From contig JAKMXF010000321.1 of NCBI GenBank assembly GCA_024704765.1, forward strand, positions 1,268,321-1,332,320: DNA of 64,000 nt, in the 5' to 3' direction. The DNA is from Oopsacas minuta (taxonomy: Eukaryota > Porifera > Hexactinellida > Lyssacinosida > Leucopsacidae). The number at the start of each line of letters is the position of its first letter. Within the stretch, counting starts at the first letter, position 1. The translations under genes were made by a program, and so were the position numbers. Positions 22,305-34,500 of the stretch are shown here, piece after piece. Under the pieces are notes generated by a model. That model was not told where the DNA came from, ran no database searches, and saw nothing but the letters and a program-made list of their open reading frames with translations.

Positions 22305-23651
22305 CAGTCTGTAACATAAATTTTGAGAATTGCTCCTATTTCTGTTGCTTCAATAATATTCGCTTAATCAAGTTATCAATAGCACAGTGCACTAATAATA
22401 CAATACTAATCAATATTTAATTGGGAATCCATTCGATTCTATGACCATTTTACAACGTCGCGGTAGTGAATCACAGTAGGGCTGAAGAAAATCAGGACTT
22501 ATGTCTGCCCACAATAATTCTAGCTCTCTCTTGAGTTCAAAAATTGCCCTGGGGCCTCGTTTCAAAAATTCTTGTTTTACCCAAGCAAACAGATTTTCAA
22601 TAGGGTTTAAATCTGGACTTTGGGATGGCCATGGTAGTTGTTTAGGGATATTTTTTATCAGAAATGCCTTAGTAACTTTAGAAGTGTGTTTGGGATCGTT
22701 ATCCATTGCCAGGCGCCATTGGTCCTGATGAAATATTTCAGCCTGGGTTAGCAAATGGCCTTCTAAAATGCGTATGAACATCTTAGCATCTATATTGTCA
22801 GTGAAGATACAGAGTGGGAATGTTCCCATTGAGCTAAATGCAGCCCATACATTAATTTTTGGGACATGTTTCGTTGTTGAAACCACACGTGTTTTCCAAG
22901 ATTTTGTCCACATTTTTATCTTTCCTCTACCGAGCCATATAGACATCTTATCGGCAAAAACTGTTTGCGCCCATGATTTTTAGGATACATGTGCTTTCTG
23001 GCCCATTTTACTCGAAAGATTCTGTTTTTTTCACTTACTAAGGGTGGATTAGATGGATATTTCTTAGTGTAATCGACCGTTTTTAAGGCACGCCAAACGG
23101 TTTCATGAGATGGCCTGCCAGGAATGAGATGGGCTAAAGACTTTGTAGACAAATATTGCCTACATCTAATTTGCTGGCCCAGACTTCTTAGAATGGAGAG
23201 TCTCATAGTAGGTGGCCTTCCAGACCCTCTCTTGCGCCCCAAACCAACAATATTTGAATCTCTAGATTTTACTCTATAGACTGTCGCCAAACTTACACCC
23301 AAAGATTTGGAAATATCCTTCATAGAAAGCTCACCACGTTTTATTAGAACATCAATTGCCTCTCTTTTCTGTTTTTCATTCATAGTTAGATCTAACAGTT
23401 TACATTATTATCAGCAAATATTAAAACAAATTATCCGGACGAAAAGTTGAAAATATTACGTCACACAAAAATTTCCGACTCCTACCCTAGTGAAAAAATG
23501 CCCAAAGAATCTAACAAAGGTCATTAATAAGTAAAAACATATCAAGTCAAGTGATTTGGAGTAGGTGGAATCCAGCTTATTACTAAACACTGAGAGTTAA
23601 TGTGGTAGGATAGTAATATATCAATTTTCTCAATTTTTATGTTACAGACTG
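22305..23651 (-). mobile_element. Tc1 transposon, near full length
   Basis: The ends CAGTCTGTAACATAAATTTT and, reversed, CAGTCTGTAACATAAAAATT are inverted repeats of about 28 bp with TA on each side (22303-22304 and 23652-23653). The 1347-bp length is typical of Tc1. The transposase lies on the minus strand in two overlapping frames, broken by one frameshift. Confidence 0.88.
22410..23383 (-). pseudogene. Tc1 transposase, one frameshift
   Basis: The first frame (23383 down to about 22980) carries the paired-like N-terminus: MNEKQKREAIDVLIKRGELS, the helix-turn-helix ISKSLGVSLATVYRVK, and a GRKRGSGRPP hook. The second frame (22946 to 22410) carries the catalytic part. The first acid is in TVFADKMSIWL, the second in AMDNDPKHTSK, and the third is E of SPDLNPIENLF with 34 residues between the last two, so the triad is DD34E. 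The two frames meet at an A-run near 22980, where a one-base length change joins them. Without that slip the protein would be complete, so inactivation may be recent. Confidence 0.85.
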
Positions 23652-23769
23652 TATAATGCAATAGTAAATATCTGGGGATAGGTAATTGAGTTGGGGGTGA
23701 TGGACAATAGAGGATATATACATTAAAATAAGAAATTTGGAGAAATTCGAATATTTTCCCCTATACCAT
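23652..23769. other. Short spacer
   Basis: Unremarkable DNA between the Tc1 copy and the minisatellite. Confidence 0.4.
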
Positions 23770-24345
23770 GAGTTGGCCTTATCTAGTGAATCTTCAATGA
23801 GGTTAACCACCCGCCTTATAAATCTTAATTGAGTTTAAGTAACATCTAGGAATCTTCCATGAGGTTAAGTTCCATCGAGTAAATCTTCGTTGGGGGTAGG
23901 TACCATCTAGTAAATCTTCAATGATGTTATGTGCCCATCTAGTAAATTTTAAAAAGAAAGATCTAGTAAATATTCATTAAGGTTAAGTACCCATCTAGTA
24001 TACTCATATAGGAAATCGTAAATGTATTTAAAGAATGATCTAGTAAATTTTCAAATATGGTTCATTACTCATCTAGTAAATCTTCGTGAAAGTTAAATAC
24101 CCAACTAGTAAATCTTGAATGAGGTCAATTATCCATTTAATTGAATTCAACGAGGGTAAGTACTCATCAAGTAAGTCTTCATTGAGGTTAACTACCCATC
24201 TAGTAAATCTTCAATGTGGTAAAAGAAACATCTAGTAAATATTCAATAAGGTTCATTAAGCAATCTAGTAAATCTTCATTGAAGTTAAATACCCATCTTA
24301 AATCTTCAATGAAGTTTAGTAGACATCTACTGAATCTTCACAATG
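23770..24345. repeat. Minisatellite, about 31-bp unit
   Basis: Roughly eighteen degenerate copies of a 30-33-bp unit with the core ATCTAGTAAATCTTCAATGA followed by GGTTAAGTACCC are arranged head to tail. Copies differ by substitutions and small indels, so the array is old. Nothing coding is implied. Confidence 0.85.
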
Positions 24346-24354
24346 AGGTCCACT

Positions 24355-24470
24355 AAGGTCCCCACTCAGTCCAAGTAGTACAAGGTTGGAGTATACTTGG
24401 ATCCCACTCTGTCCAGGTAGTACAACATTGGGGTTCACTTGGAACCCATTCAGTCCATTCCGCCTATAAA
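24355..24470. repeat. Diverged tandem duplication
   Basis: A unit of about 50 bp (CCCACTCAGTCCAAGTAGTA and CCCACTCTGTCCAGGTAGTA, then a partial third copy) is repeated directly after the minisatellite. Confidence 0.65.
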
Positions 24471-24698
24471 CTTTCCCTCTCAAATTTTAGCCTCGTTTTC
24501 TTGGCTTGAGGAGGGTAGTTATCCAACCGAGATGTGTTCCTTAAATTATTCCCTAATAGATGATGAGAAGTCATTTATGAGGTATTACTTGATATTTTAT
24601 TGATTTCGCTACATAACTAAGACAATCGATTACCACTACCACCCACGTGAAAATCCTTATCAAATGCTTGACAACTGTTTTTTTTTACATTAGTCTAC

Positions 24699-25108
24699 GG
24701 GTGTGAAGTTAGCAGAGCGCTGTTTAGCAGCGAGTAATGAGCACAGCTTAAAACTTAATAACTCAGTCAATTTCCAATCAATTCTTCTGAAATTTGTTGA
24801 GTACCTTAATTTTGGTTGGGCTCTACCTTAATCGAATAATTAATCTATATCACACCTAATCATGCCATAATGACAATGCAAATTTTTGTGATGCGAAATC
24901 TCCATAGGGCAATACAAAATTTGCAAATGTCATTGTAACATGATTAGGTTTGATGGAGATTAATTATTAAATTTTAGAAATAGCCCCTTCGAGATTAAGG
25001 TACTCAACAAATTTCAGGTGAATAAGTGATAAATTGACCAGTTATTAAGTGTTAAGTTATGCTCATTACTCGCTTTTTAGCGCGCTGCTAACCTCACATT
25101 CGTAATCA
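24699..25108. mobile_element. Fold-back MITE, about 410 bp
   Basis: The left arm (24699-24900) and right arm (24905-25108) are inverted copies of each other. They share AGCGAGTAATGAGCA, AAATTTGTTGAGTACCTTAA and CCTAATCATG in opposite orientation, with almost no loop. No gene is inside. The arms have diverged by scattered substitutions. Confidence 0.8.
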
Positions 25109-25722
25109 TTCTGTGATTTATAAGACTAAATGTGCAACGAATTTTAAATTTCGTCAAGAAAACTTGTCACTAAGCATGTGCGGATCAAAAGCTGCGCACA
25201 TGCCCTAATACACCTACCAGTCTTAGCCATTATATTATGCCATTAATCGACGGAGAGTCCCCACTTAAATAAAGCCAAGAGTTCCTCAAAATGATCAAGA
25301 ACAACATCCGAGCAGGTATACCCACTAATCCAGGGTAAATTCCTACTCAAACCATGACAGGAGTGCCTGAACTACAGTAGGAATAGTATTTCATTTTCCG
25401 CGCGCATTGCTGACTTGCTGTTACTCTGCCGTTAAAGAACCCTGCAATCAGGTGTGCTCTTAGGATCTGATAGGGCTAAGGACGGGCTGGGCTAATATTT
25501 CAAACCCGGGGGGCAAATTTTATCTGATTCTAACTATGGTGTAAAATTACGAGTAAGGTATTTGAAAATATTATCGGATAATTTCAACAATAATAATGCA
25601 ACTAAAGTTATACTTCAGAATGTTCAATAGGGAATACTACTTTGCTGTCGGATTTTTGTAGTTATATTAGCAATGTTTATTGATGATTCGCATCATAATA
25701 AAAAGTTTCCACAAATAAATAT
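25109..25722. other. Intergenic, nothing recognised
   Basis: No supported gene or element end. Confidence 0.4.
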
Positions 25723-25723
25723 C

Positions 25724-26770
25724 TATATTATTAAATCTCAATTGTTGTGTGTTTGTTGTGTGTTTGTTGTTTGTTTGTTTGTTTATTTGTTTGTCTGTTG
25801 TCAAGGAAAGGATTTACGGTATGCAATTTTGAAATTGTAACTATGTATTTATCGTGTTTATCAAGGAAGTAAATAGAATTCAATAAAACTTCCTAAATAT
25901 ATCGAACATGCTGAATCCGATTTTCATAATTTTGGATTAATCATATGTAAATGTATTGTTGTATTTATGCATATAAAGTAAACAAATTAGCCAAATTTCA
26001 AAATATACTTACAGGCTTGCTCACAACAGCTATAAAGGGGGTTAATCTTACAAAATAATTCAATAACATATATGCCATATGCGTATATTTGTCCATTACA
26101 TTGTTCTAAAATATATATATATTATAATACTCAAAGGGACCGTCAATTTGGAGACTAATGGATACCTCGAGGAGCAATTCGCTGAGTTCATCGTGAAACG
26201 ACGAGTCAAAGGCTCGTGTATATATGTATTATAAAGAGATTTCACATTCTATTTTCTACGAGAAAGTTACAAATCCATGGCTCTTTCACTTATGTAGCAA
26301 CCTAACTATATTTAACCTAACAAGCCTTTGACTCGTCGCTTCGCGATGAACTCGGCGTATTACGCCTCGAGGTATCCATTAGTCTCTAAATTGACGGCCC
26401 CTTTGAGTATTATAATATATATTTTAGAACAATGTAATTGACAAATATACGCATATGGCATATATGTTATTGAATTATTTTGTAAGATCAACCCCCTTTG
26501 TAGCCGTTGAGGGCTTGTATCTAAGTAAAGTTTGAGATTTTGCAATTTGTACCCTTTATATTCATAAAAACACCAATAAATTTACACATGATTAATCCAA
26601 AGTGTGATAATCGGATTCAGCTTGTTCAATATATTTAGTGAAGTTGTATTGAATTCTATTTACTTCCTTGATAAACACGATAAATACATAGTTATGCGAC
26701 AATTTCAAAATTGCATACCGTAAATCCTTTCCTTAAGAACGGGCAAACAAAATTGAGATTTAGTAATATA
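25724..26770. mobile_element. Long fold-back element, 1.05 kb
   Basis: Two arms of about 450-490 bp (25724-26215 and 26318-26770) are near-perfect inverted copies around a loop of about 100 bp. The outer ends read TATATTATTAAATCTCAATT, the inner parts carry CCTCGAGGTATCCATTAGTC, and both have a Ser/Arg-codon-like motif TTTGACTCGTCG. A TTTG simple repeat (about 25745-25802) interrupts the left arm only. Shortened relatives lie at 46073-46200 and 62004-62080. No coding region is visible. Confidence 0.82.
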
Positions 26771-26884
26771 AATTGTCGTTATGTTATTATACTCGAGGGA
26801 TACATGCATTAGTTCGAATTCTGGAGCTTGTTTATCTTATGTTTCATTATTAATTATCATATGTTGGGATTAAAAAATTCAATA

Positions 26885-28308
26885 CAGTGGAAGCCGCTTA
26901 ATCGGGACAGCTCGGGAGCAGGGATGTCCTGCTCTAATTATAAGTATGGGAGCGGTATTTCAAATTTCAAATTCAATTGAATATATCCTAATTTCTAATA
27001 CAAAATTCAAACAATATACCGGTAATTGAATTAATAAGATAAGTATGAATAATATCAAAGGTTTAGTAGTAAATCTGAAAATAGAGTGCTAACAAGTGAT
27101 TTAGTACCCAAGATTATTTAACCAATAATAGTTCCAAATTTCTTCTTGTTTATGGGGCTCAGAATATTATATTTCATCATTTTATATATCCTACATTCCA
27201 GAACACGTTGCTTATAATATAATTATTACTCAATTAAAAGAATCATTTGAAATAGATATTTTGTTTACGATTAACGCTAGATTCGGATAGAATAATACAT
27301 AGTTGATGTAAACTTCCCATTGTTCTTTAAAACAAGTACAATATATTCACGGCACTATAAACTAAACATTTGCTCTCTCAACTCGACTTAATTATATTTG
27401 GAACAAACTTCAATTTATTTCAAATATTGATTGTATGCTACTGTAGATATCAGGTATACAAATTCTCTAACTTGTGAAGTAATTGTGACTTCCCAATTTG
27501 ATTTGATAAAAAAAGTATGGGAGCGGCGCTCCCACTACCTAATAAACTATATGTGCGGCGCTCCCACCCGCTCCCACAGCAGGCACCACTGCTCTGGAGT
27601 CAATGTTTTGTCCCGATTAACCATTTATGATTATTTAAGTATTCAAAACTAGTTTTTCATGGTCACATTACTAGATATATCTTACTTCTATACTACTTAT
27701 CCTGATTTATCTCGGGTCTAGTAGAGATTTGGTTGTAGTAAGAGTATAGTTCCGCTTCCAGAGGTCATAAAATGCGTTACGATATTTACTTAGAAAGTAA
27801 GTAAATAAAATTTATATAATAATATACGTGCTTATTACTGTAACCAATGCAAAACGTTGGATATCCAACAATCTGGTCATTATTGAGGGAATTATACATG
27901 GTGGAATAGCCAATGGAACCTAAGGCGAGTGAGCAACGTTAATAATCTTAGTTTAGTAAATGGTAATCGGATCGGTGTTGTATTGTTATGGTTGTAGATA
28001 ATATTCAAATTCCTAGTTTTAAACAAGCCATTTTACAATGATTCTGAATAAATATACAATCGGTTAATTGGGGTAGAAATCCCAATTAAGCGAATATAAT
28101 TCATATTCTGTTAATCGGGATAAGAAATCCTGAATAACCGATTATGAACCTCCAAATATTCAGTTAATCAGGATAAAAAATCCCGATTAACCGATTCAAT
28201 GTCCCAATTATCCGACGATTTTTCTATGTAAAAATTCTGTCCCCAAACCATTGTCCCGTTTAAGCGGATATCCCGATTATCCGAGTCCTGATTAAGCGGC
28301 TTCCACTG
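26885..28308. mobile_element. Tigger/pogo-type element with nested hAT
   Basis: The ends CAGTGGAAGCCGCTTAATCG and, reversed, CAGTGGAAGCCGCTTAATCA are inverted, and TA flanks both sides. Between 28040 and 28300 several internal copies of CCGATTAACCG-like words occur in both directions. No pogo transposase is recognisable. Without the hAT at 26919-27591 the element is about 0.75 kb. Confidence 0.82.
26919..27591. mobile_element. Non-autonomous hAT nested in Tigger element
   Basis: It starts CAGGGATGTCCTGCT and ends, reversed, CAGTGGTGCCTGCTG, with GTGGGAGCGG or ATGGGAGCGG just inside each end. The flanks CTCGGGAG (26911-26918) and CTCTGGAG (27592-27599) match at 7 of 8 bases, as for a hAT duplication. 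It inserted only 34 bp inside the Tigger-type end. Confidence 0.75.
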
Positions 28309-28555
28309 TAGTATTAATAATATCCACTCAATTTGAGTGCATAGCTCATCGTTAATTCTGACAAGTGACAACTATTAATATTCTGACATTTGACTACATA
28401 AATTTCTGACAAAAGCAGCTTCCCCTAATTAAATCTACGGAATTTGACAACCCTGCTATAAAAAATTAGATAAGGAAACAATTACACAATATGTATTTGA
28501 ATTCTTCAGTAAATACAAAATAATAAACGTAAGCGAAAGTAATCAACGAGATATA

Positions 28556-31500
28556 TCATATAAATTCATGGTTCTCCATGTATGATATTCGATTTTTCTT
28601 GGTTGAGTAGGTTATTTCTCTCTGAATTCTTGCAATTTGTGGATCCCAGACAAGTAAGTAACTGTACTCGGCATTAATATTAACAAAATCGCTCGTTGAA
28701 AATTTAGAATAGAATCCTTTACCAGTAGTTAATATATATCTATTGTCGCCTAAACTATATCTCCCAAATGGCAAAGTCATTATATTAGAAATGTTCGAGG
28801 CATATCGTTGCGTGCAGAGAATAGGCTTTTGAGAAGATTGGTCTATTATGTAAAGATATCCGATATTTGTTCCTATCCATACAGAATCTTGTTTATTGTA
28901 AAACATTGAGGTTATCATGAGAAGGAATGTTGTATCAGCACGAATCCCAATCATAAATGAAGATATGTCGATGGTTCCTCTCTTCACTGGTTTTCGGATA
29001 TCCCATATTTCAATTTTGGACGATTTTAGTTCAAATGTCCATAAAGAATTATTAACAATTATGAACCCTCCAATTCTATATTGTGTAGAAATGTCCCATG
29101 TTCTCTCAAGAGATAAATCGGAAGGTTTCATCACATAAATTGTTTTGTTACTGCAAATCCATAGCCTTTGTTTTGAGATTTGAATTTGTTGTATTGGGTC
29201 AGTTGATATTTTAACGATATTTATAAGGTAGTTATCTTTGTTACTGTTAATTGCATGACCATTAATTTGTGCAATTTCCCCTCCAGTAGTACCCGCAAAC
29301 AACCTTTTCGTATCAGATGTAGAAGAAGCAAAGCAAAGCACAGCGTGGTGCAAAAAACGTAAGACATGTTTGAAACATTGTGTTGATCCATCATATACAC
29401 GAATTCCATCACAACTCCCCATAAGGATAGAATGACTGCCAACGCTAGTTATAGATAATATGGTAACGTCACATCCTAAATATTTTCCTTGTAATTTAGA
29501 GGTCATGTTTGATACATTGAGGACAGCTAATTGTGATTCATTCTCAACTTGGCTTACAATCCACAATTCGTTTGCATCTTCTCCGATATCATTTATGAAA
29601 TATCTTGTAGTCAAAACTTCCTGTTTACTAAACTGACAAATCGCTACACTTCTCTTAAGACTAAGAAAATCAGCTTCATGGAACTTTTCATATAATTGTT
29701 TGGCTGTTGGCCTCACAGTTGGATAGTATTGCAAGCAATTATCAATTAAATCCTGTAAATCAGGCCAAGAATCGTATCCATAGTGAAGCAGATCTTCGAT
29801 TGGTTTACCTTCTTCAATGGCACGATCAATTTCATTAACATATAACAGATCTTCGAAAGGTTGATGACCATTAGTAAATAAACCATAGACAAGCATACCG
29901 AAAGAATAAATATCTGTACTCTCGGTATAAGATTCTTTAGAGTAACGAACTCTCAACATCTCTGGAGACTTATACCCAGAAGTGCCAATATCTGCATAGA
30001 GTCCAGCTTTAGTAACTACGCAAGCGATTCCAAAATCTATCAGTTTTACATGAATAGAATTTTGAGAAAGTGAAAAAACCATTACATTATCGGGCTTTAG
30101 ATCTCTATAAATAATATTTTTGGAATGAATATATGACAAAGCGCTAAGAATTTGCATAGAAATTGAATGTTTCACAAGCGGAGTTATACTAGGTTCTTGT
30201 TGAAACCTTGAGAGAGATCCATATTTAGCATATTCAATTAACAGTTTAACATCAATATCAACAGAAATACCAATAATTCCTATAACGTTAGGATGTTTCA
30301 GTTTCTTAAGAATATTGAATTCTCTTCGCAACATATGATGTGGTGTTATTTCATCAATTGTCGCTGAGAATAATTTAAGTGCAATTGTTCTAGACCTATA
30401 CACTGCTTTGTATACTTCTCCAAACCCTCCTCTGCCCAACAGGGCTGCAGGATTTTGAAAATCTATCTCAAGATCTGAGCTCTTAATTTGAAGTTCGTGA
30501 TCAAGGTCAAGAAATTGTAGATCAGGGATTAAATAGTCTAATAATATTGATTTGTCTGTTTTAGGGCAAATGATAAAATTGTTTAGTTTCCAAGCTTCGA
30601 GGCACTCATGTATAGAGTATTCATTATTATCAGCGACACATAATGGACAAGGAACTGAAAACTGAATTTTTTGTGATCCATTTCGGACATTGATATCTTT
30701 GAGCTCAGGAAATCTTTCATCTATTAGTACATCCAAATGGTCTACTATTTCTCCCAATAATATATACCCTTGTTTATTTCTACAAACGATAATATCAAAA
30801 CAGTTTTCTTGTGAAACGAGGGTCTCGACAATGAGGAATGTATCTTGATTCCATAAAAAATATATTCCTTTTTGCCAAACTTCGACTTGTGGTCGTAAAT
30901 CGAGAATATTTGTGTGGACTATGATTTGGGAGAGGAAATGACCCCAAAATGTTATGGGCGTGTAAGCCATTCGAATCCTCCTGGTAATCAATGTGCTTAG
31001 ACATAGGAAAGGGAGTTTCTTTACTGGTTTTAAGATTGTTAAACCCAATGGTATGAATACTTCATTTTGTGTGGTTGGAATAACAAAATTTACGATCTCA
31101 AGTAACTTCATGTATACATGAATATACATGACTGGAAAGGCAGGTGGTCGAAAGAGATATTCAATGCACATTTCATGTAAAATTGCGTTTTTATTCAGGT
31201 AAGGATTGGGACATGGCAAATCAAATATTTTATCGGTTAAGCTTAGAATCCAGTTTGGGTTAAACACATACAATTTTTCAGGGATAGTGAAAGCACTGGA
31301 ATATATATAGACTGTGTTATTTTGATTCAAGAAGATCATCACTTGTTCTACTTCATCTTTAGTGAATTTATTGTTCAATCTAGAAGCAGAGATAATAGTT
31401 AAAATCTGGTTATGTGTCAAAACAGGAAAATCATTCTCCATTAATCTAATTCGTTCTTTAAATAATATATTCTCTAATGCTGCGTAATTTTCAGGGATCA

Positions 31501-34500
31501 TATTTCCTAGTAGTTTGTCTCCACGAATACTCGTGGTTTCCAATAGCTCTAATACATTCGCTTTGAAAGTAGATGTGTCCAAATGATACTCATGTAAACA
31601 CATATTCATTGTCTTAACACTTTCTGGGTATCCTGGTAATTCGAGCATCTCTCTAATGGTTGAGTAAACTGAGGCTGCTTGGTGAATACAACATTTATTT
31701 AGGCCGGTACATATTCCAACAAGAAGACAAAGAGCTCTAGGAGCTGCAGAATGAATTGCTAATATCCATGGCTGTATTTTCAAAGCAAACTCTGAGCCAT
31801 CAATTATGTCGTATGGTATTAAATATAATGTTCTCTCTGTGAAGAATGTTTGGTAGGTTGACAAATAGCGCAAGTTATTAGTAAAATTCCATATTTGAAT
31901 AACCATCGCTTCATTCAAATTATGTGAGTATCTCCACTCTCTTATTACAATATTTGAACTTACAACTTTATCAGGAGAATTTTTAGGGGAACAAAAGTTT
32001 AGGAAAATCTTTTGTTTAACCTTACTACTTGGCCCGAGAAAGAATATTTGGGCTCTGTTTCTTGAAACAGAGTTGTGAATTCTCGCCTGAAAATATTTCA
32101 AAATTGCTCTTGTCTTCCTACCACGAAGTGTTACTTCGAGGTTATTCAACCCAGATAGATTGAGAGCAAAGAGATTGTATAATTTTCCCACTTCTAATGG
32201 TACTTTAGCAACACTTGCATTATGACTGATATCCAAAAGTTTAAGACTAGTAAGCAGTCCTATTTCTTTTGGTATGTTCTTTAATTTGTTGTGACTAAGA
32301 TTAATTCTCTCAATTAGAGGCCAGAATTGGCAACAATCTTCGTGAAGGTGGAAAAATGTTATTTGATTGTTAGACAATATTAAATCCTTAAGTTTCCTTG
32401 AATCCCATTGTCTGGGCGATGGGCAATTCAACAATCCACATGAGCTCATATCCAGATTTCTTAATTTGGGTAGACTTGTGATAAATTTGGGAATTCTCCC
32501 ATGTTCAGTACCAACAGAGAAATCATTTCTTGACATTTTTACTACTTCAAGCATATGCATGTGTACACTAATATCATCTGGAAGTGATTCGAGTTGATTA
32601 TTTGATGCAATAATAGATTCCAGGTTTGAGCAATTAAAGAGAAAATTAGGAGGAATAGTTACCAGTTTGTTATCAGATACGTCTAGATATTTTAAGAATA
32701 TGAACCTACAATGTAACTCTGGTAACTGTAGAATTTGGTTTTTACTAATAATGAGAGTTTCTAAATAAGGAAAATTTTTTCCCAAATATTCAGGAATCAA
32801 TTCCAATCTGTTATTTGACACGTTTAGAATTTTAAGATACGAAAATCCGTCCAATGTTGGAATTGAAGTGAGATTGTTATTCATGATATTCAGATGTTGG
32901 AGGGATTGTGGTAACAAAGATTCAATAGGGAATTGTACAAAATTATTACTACTCAGATTTAGATCAATGAGTGAAGTAAATTTTTCAAACACTTCTGATT
33001 CTAGAGATGAAAGCTCATTCCCATGTAAATCAAGTAATCTTAAACCTGATAAATTATTGTAAAATTGAACTTTATTGTGATATAGATCTGCAAAGATAAA
33101 TTTTGGCAGTCTATTGTTCGACAATATTAACTTAATTAATGTATAATCTAATACTTTTCTGTGTCTGTTGGAATCCTTAAATTTCTTAAATGGGGGTTTA
33201 TTCTTACTTGAAGATTGAATATTCTTACCAAAGGTTTCTCTGGATTCATCCAAATTTTCCATCACCTGGACAAATCGTGAATGTCTCAAATCAGTTGGTT
33301 GTTGTGGCCTTAGACCCCATAATTCTTCAGAAGAGGTATTGTAACATTCATTCATAGAATCATCTGAATCACTCGCATAATATGGATTTTCAATTGCAGA
33401 ATCATTTACACTGGAACCGTTAGGTTGGGGATCAAAACAATTTTTGCTTAGCTTATTGGATATTGACAAGGAAGTAGGGCTAATTGGCTGGAAAAGAGTA
33501 TTCCCTTTTTGTTCTCGTGTATATTTTTGTGAGTTCCCATAAAGATCGCTATATTCTTTGATATTTTTCATTATAAGCTTAGGTTCTTGTTGTTTCTGTA
33601 TTGAGTATTTGAGAAACTGTTTGTTAGATTTGTTTATCATGTCATCTAGACAATTCGCACTAATTGAGTTTTCTAATCCACACTTTGAATATCTTCGATT
33701 GTGTTCAAAAGGGCCTAGTGATGAAATACATAATCCTCCAATATCAATATTAGAATTATCTTTGGGTAGAAGTGAATTAAACATGACATCCTTAATTGGG
33801 GTAATGCTACCTCTTTTATCTTCGTTTGATCTTTTGATTAAGTCTGGATGATGATGATGTAAATTTCCCATGAATGCAGAATCTTCTGATTTATTTTGAG
33901 ACATCCTACATGAATTATCATTGAGAGTGAAGTGGGAATTACTGGTTCTCTGTTCAGAAATATCAAGTGACTTCTCACATTCGCTGCTACACAAAAGAAG
34001 ATCCCCATATTTCTTTCGCAATTGAAAATGAGTGCTCACATAAGAAAATGATCCTTTGGTATTCGAGTGAATGAGATGCCTGGGGAATTCAATCGATCGT
34101 ATATTAAATAATGTTTCGAACCATTGAGCTCGAATTGATTCTAAATTCATCCCATTCATGTGTATCTCACCGAAGGTTTCTCTATTTTGAGACATATGGG
34201 CAACCAAAGTACTGACAATTTCGTGCCTATTTAGGTCGCATGCATACTTAAATGCACTTTGTATATCTGAAGCCCCTTTGGCTAAGAGATAATTTGTAAT
34301 TTCGTTACTATTATTAAATACTGCAATGCAGAGAGGAGTATCATTTCCGATTCCATAATTTACATCAGCCCCTAAGTCAATCAATAAAAATACTCCTTCA
34401 TTGATTTTATCTTTTATTGCTTTTAAAAGTAGTTGATTTTTGAAGTCCCTAACGCAACTGACTGTATACAATATTTCTGAAGTTAGTTCTAAGATGCTAA

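Noticed and set aside
23770-24345. CRISPR-like array
   Set aside because: The repeats are contiguous and degenerate, without unique spacers, in a eukaryotic genome; it is a minisatellite.
33558-33851. Open frames antisense to the LRRK2-like gene
   Set aside because: Shadows of a long coding frame; no motifs of their own. The same applies to 35646-35996 and others in 28.5-36.3 kb.
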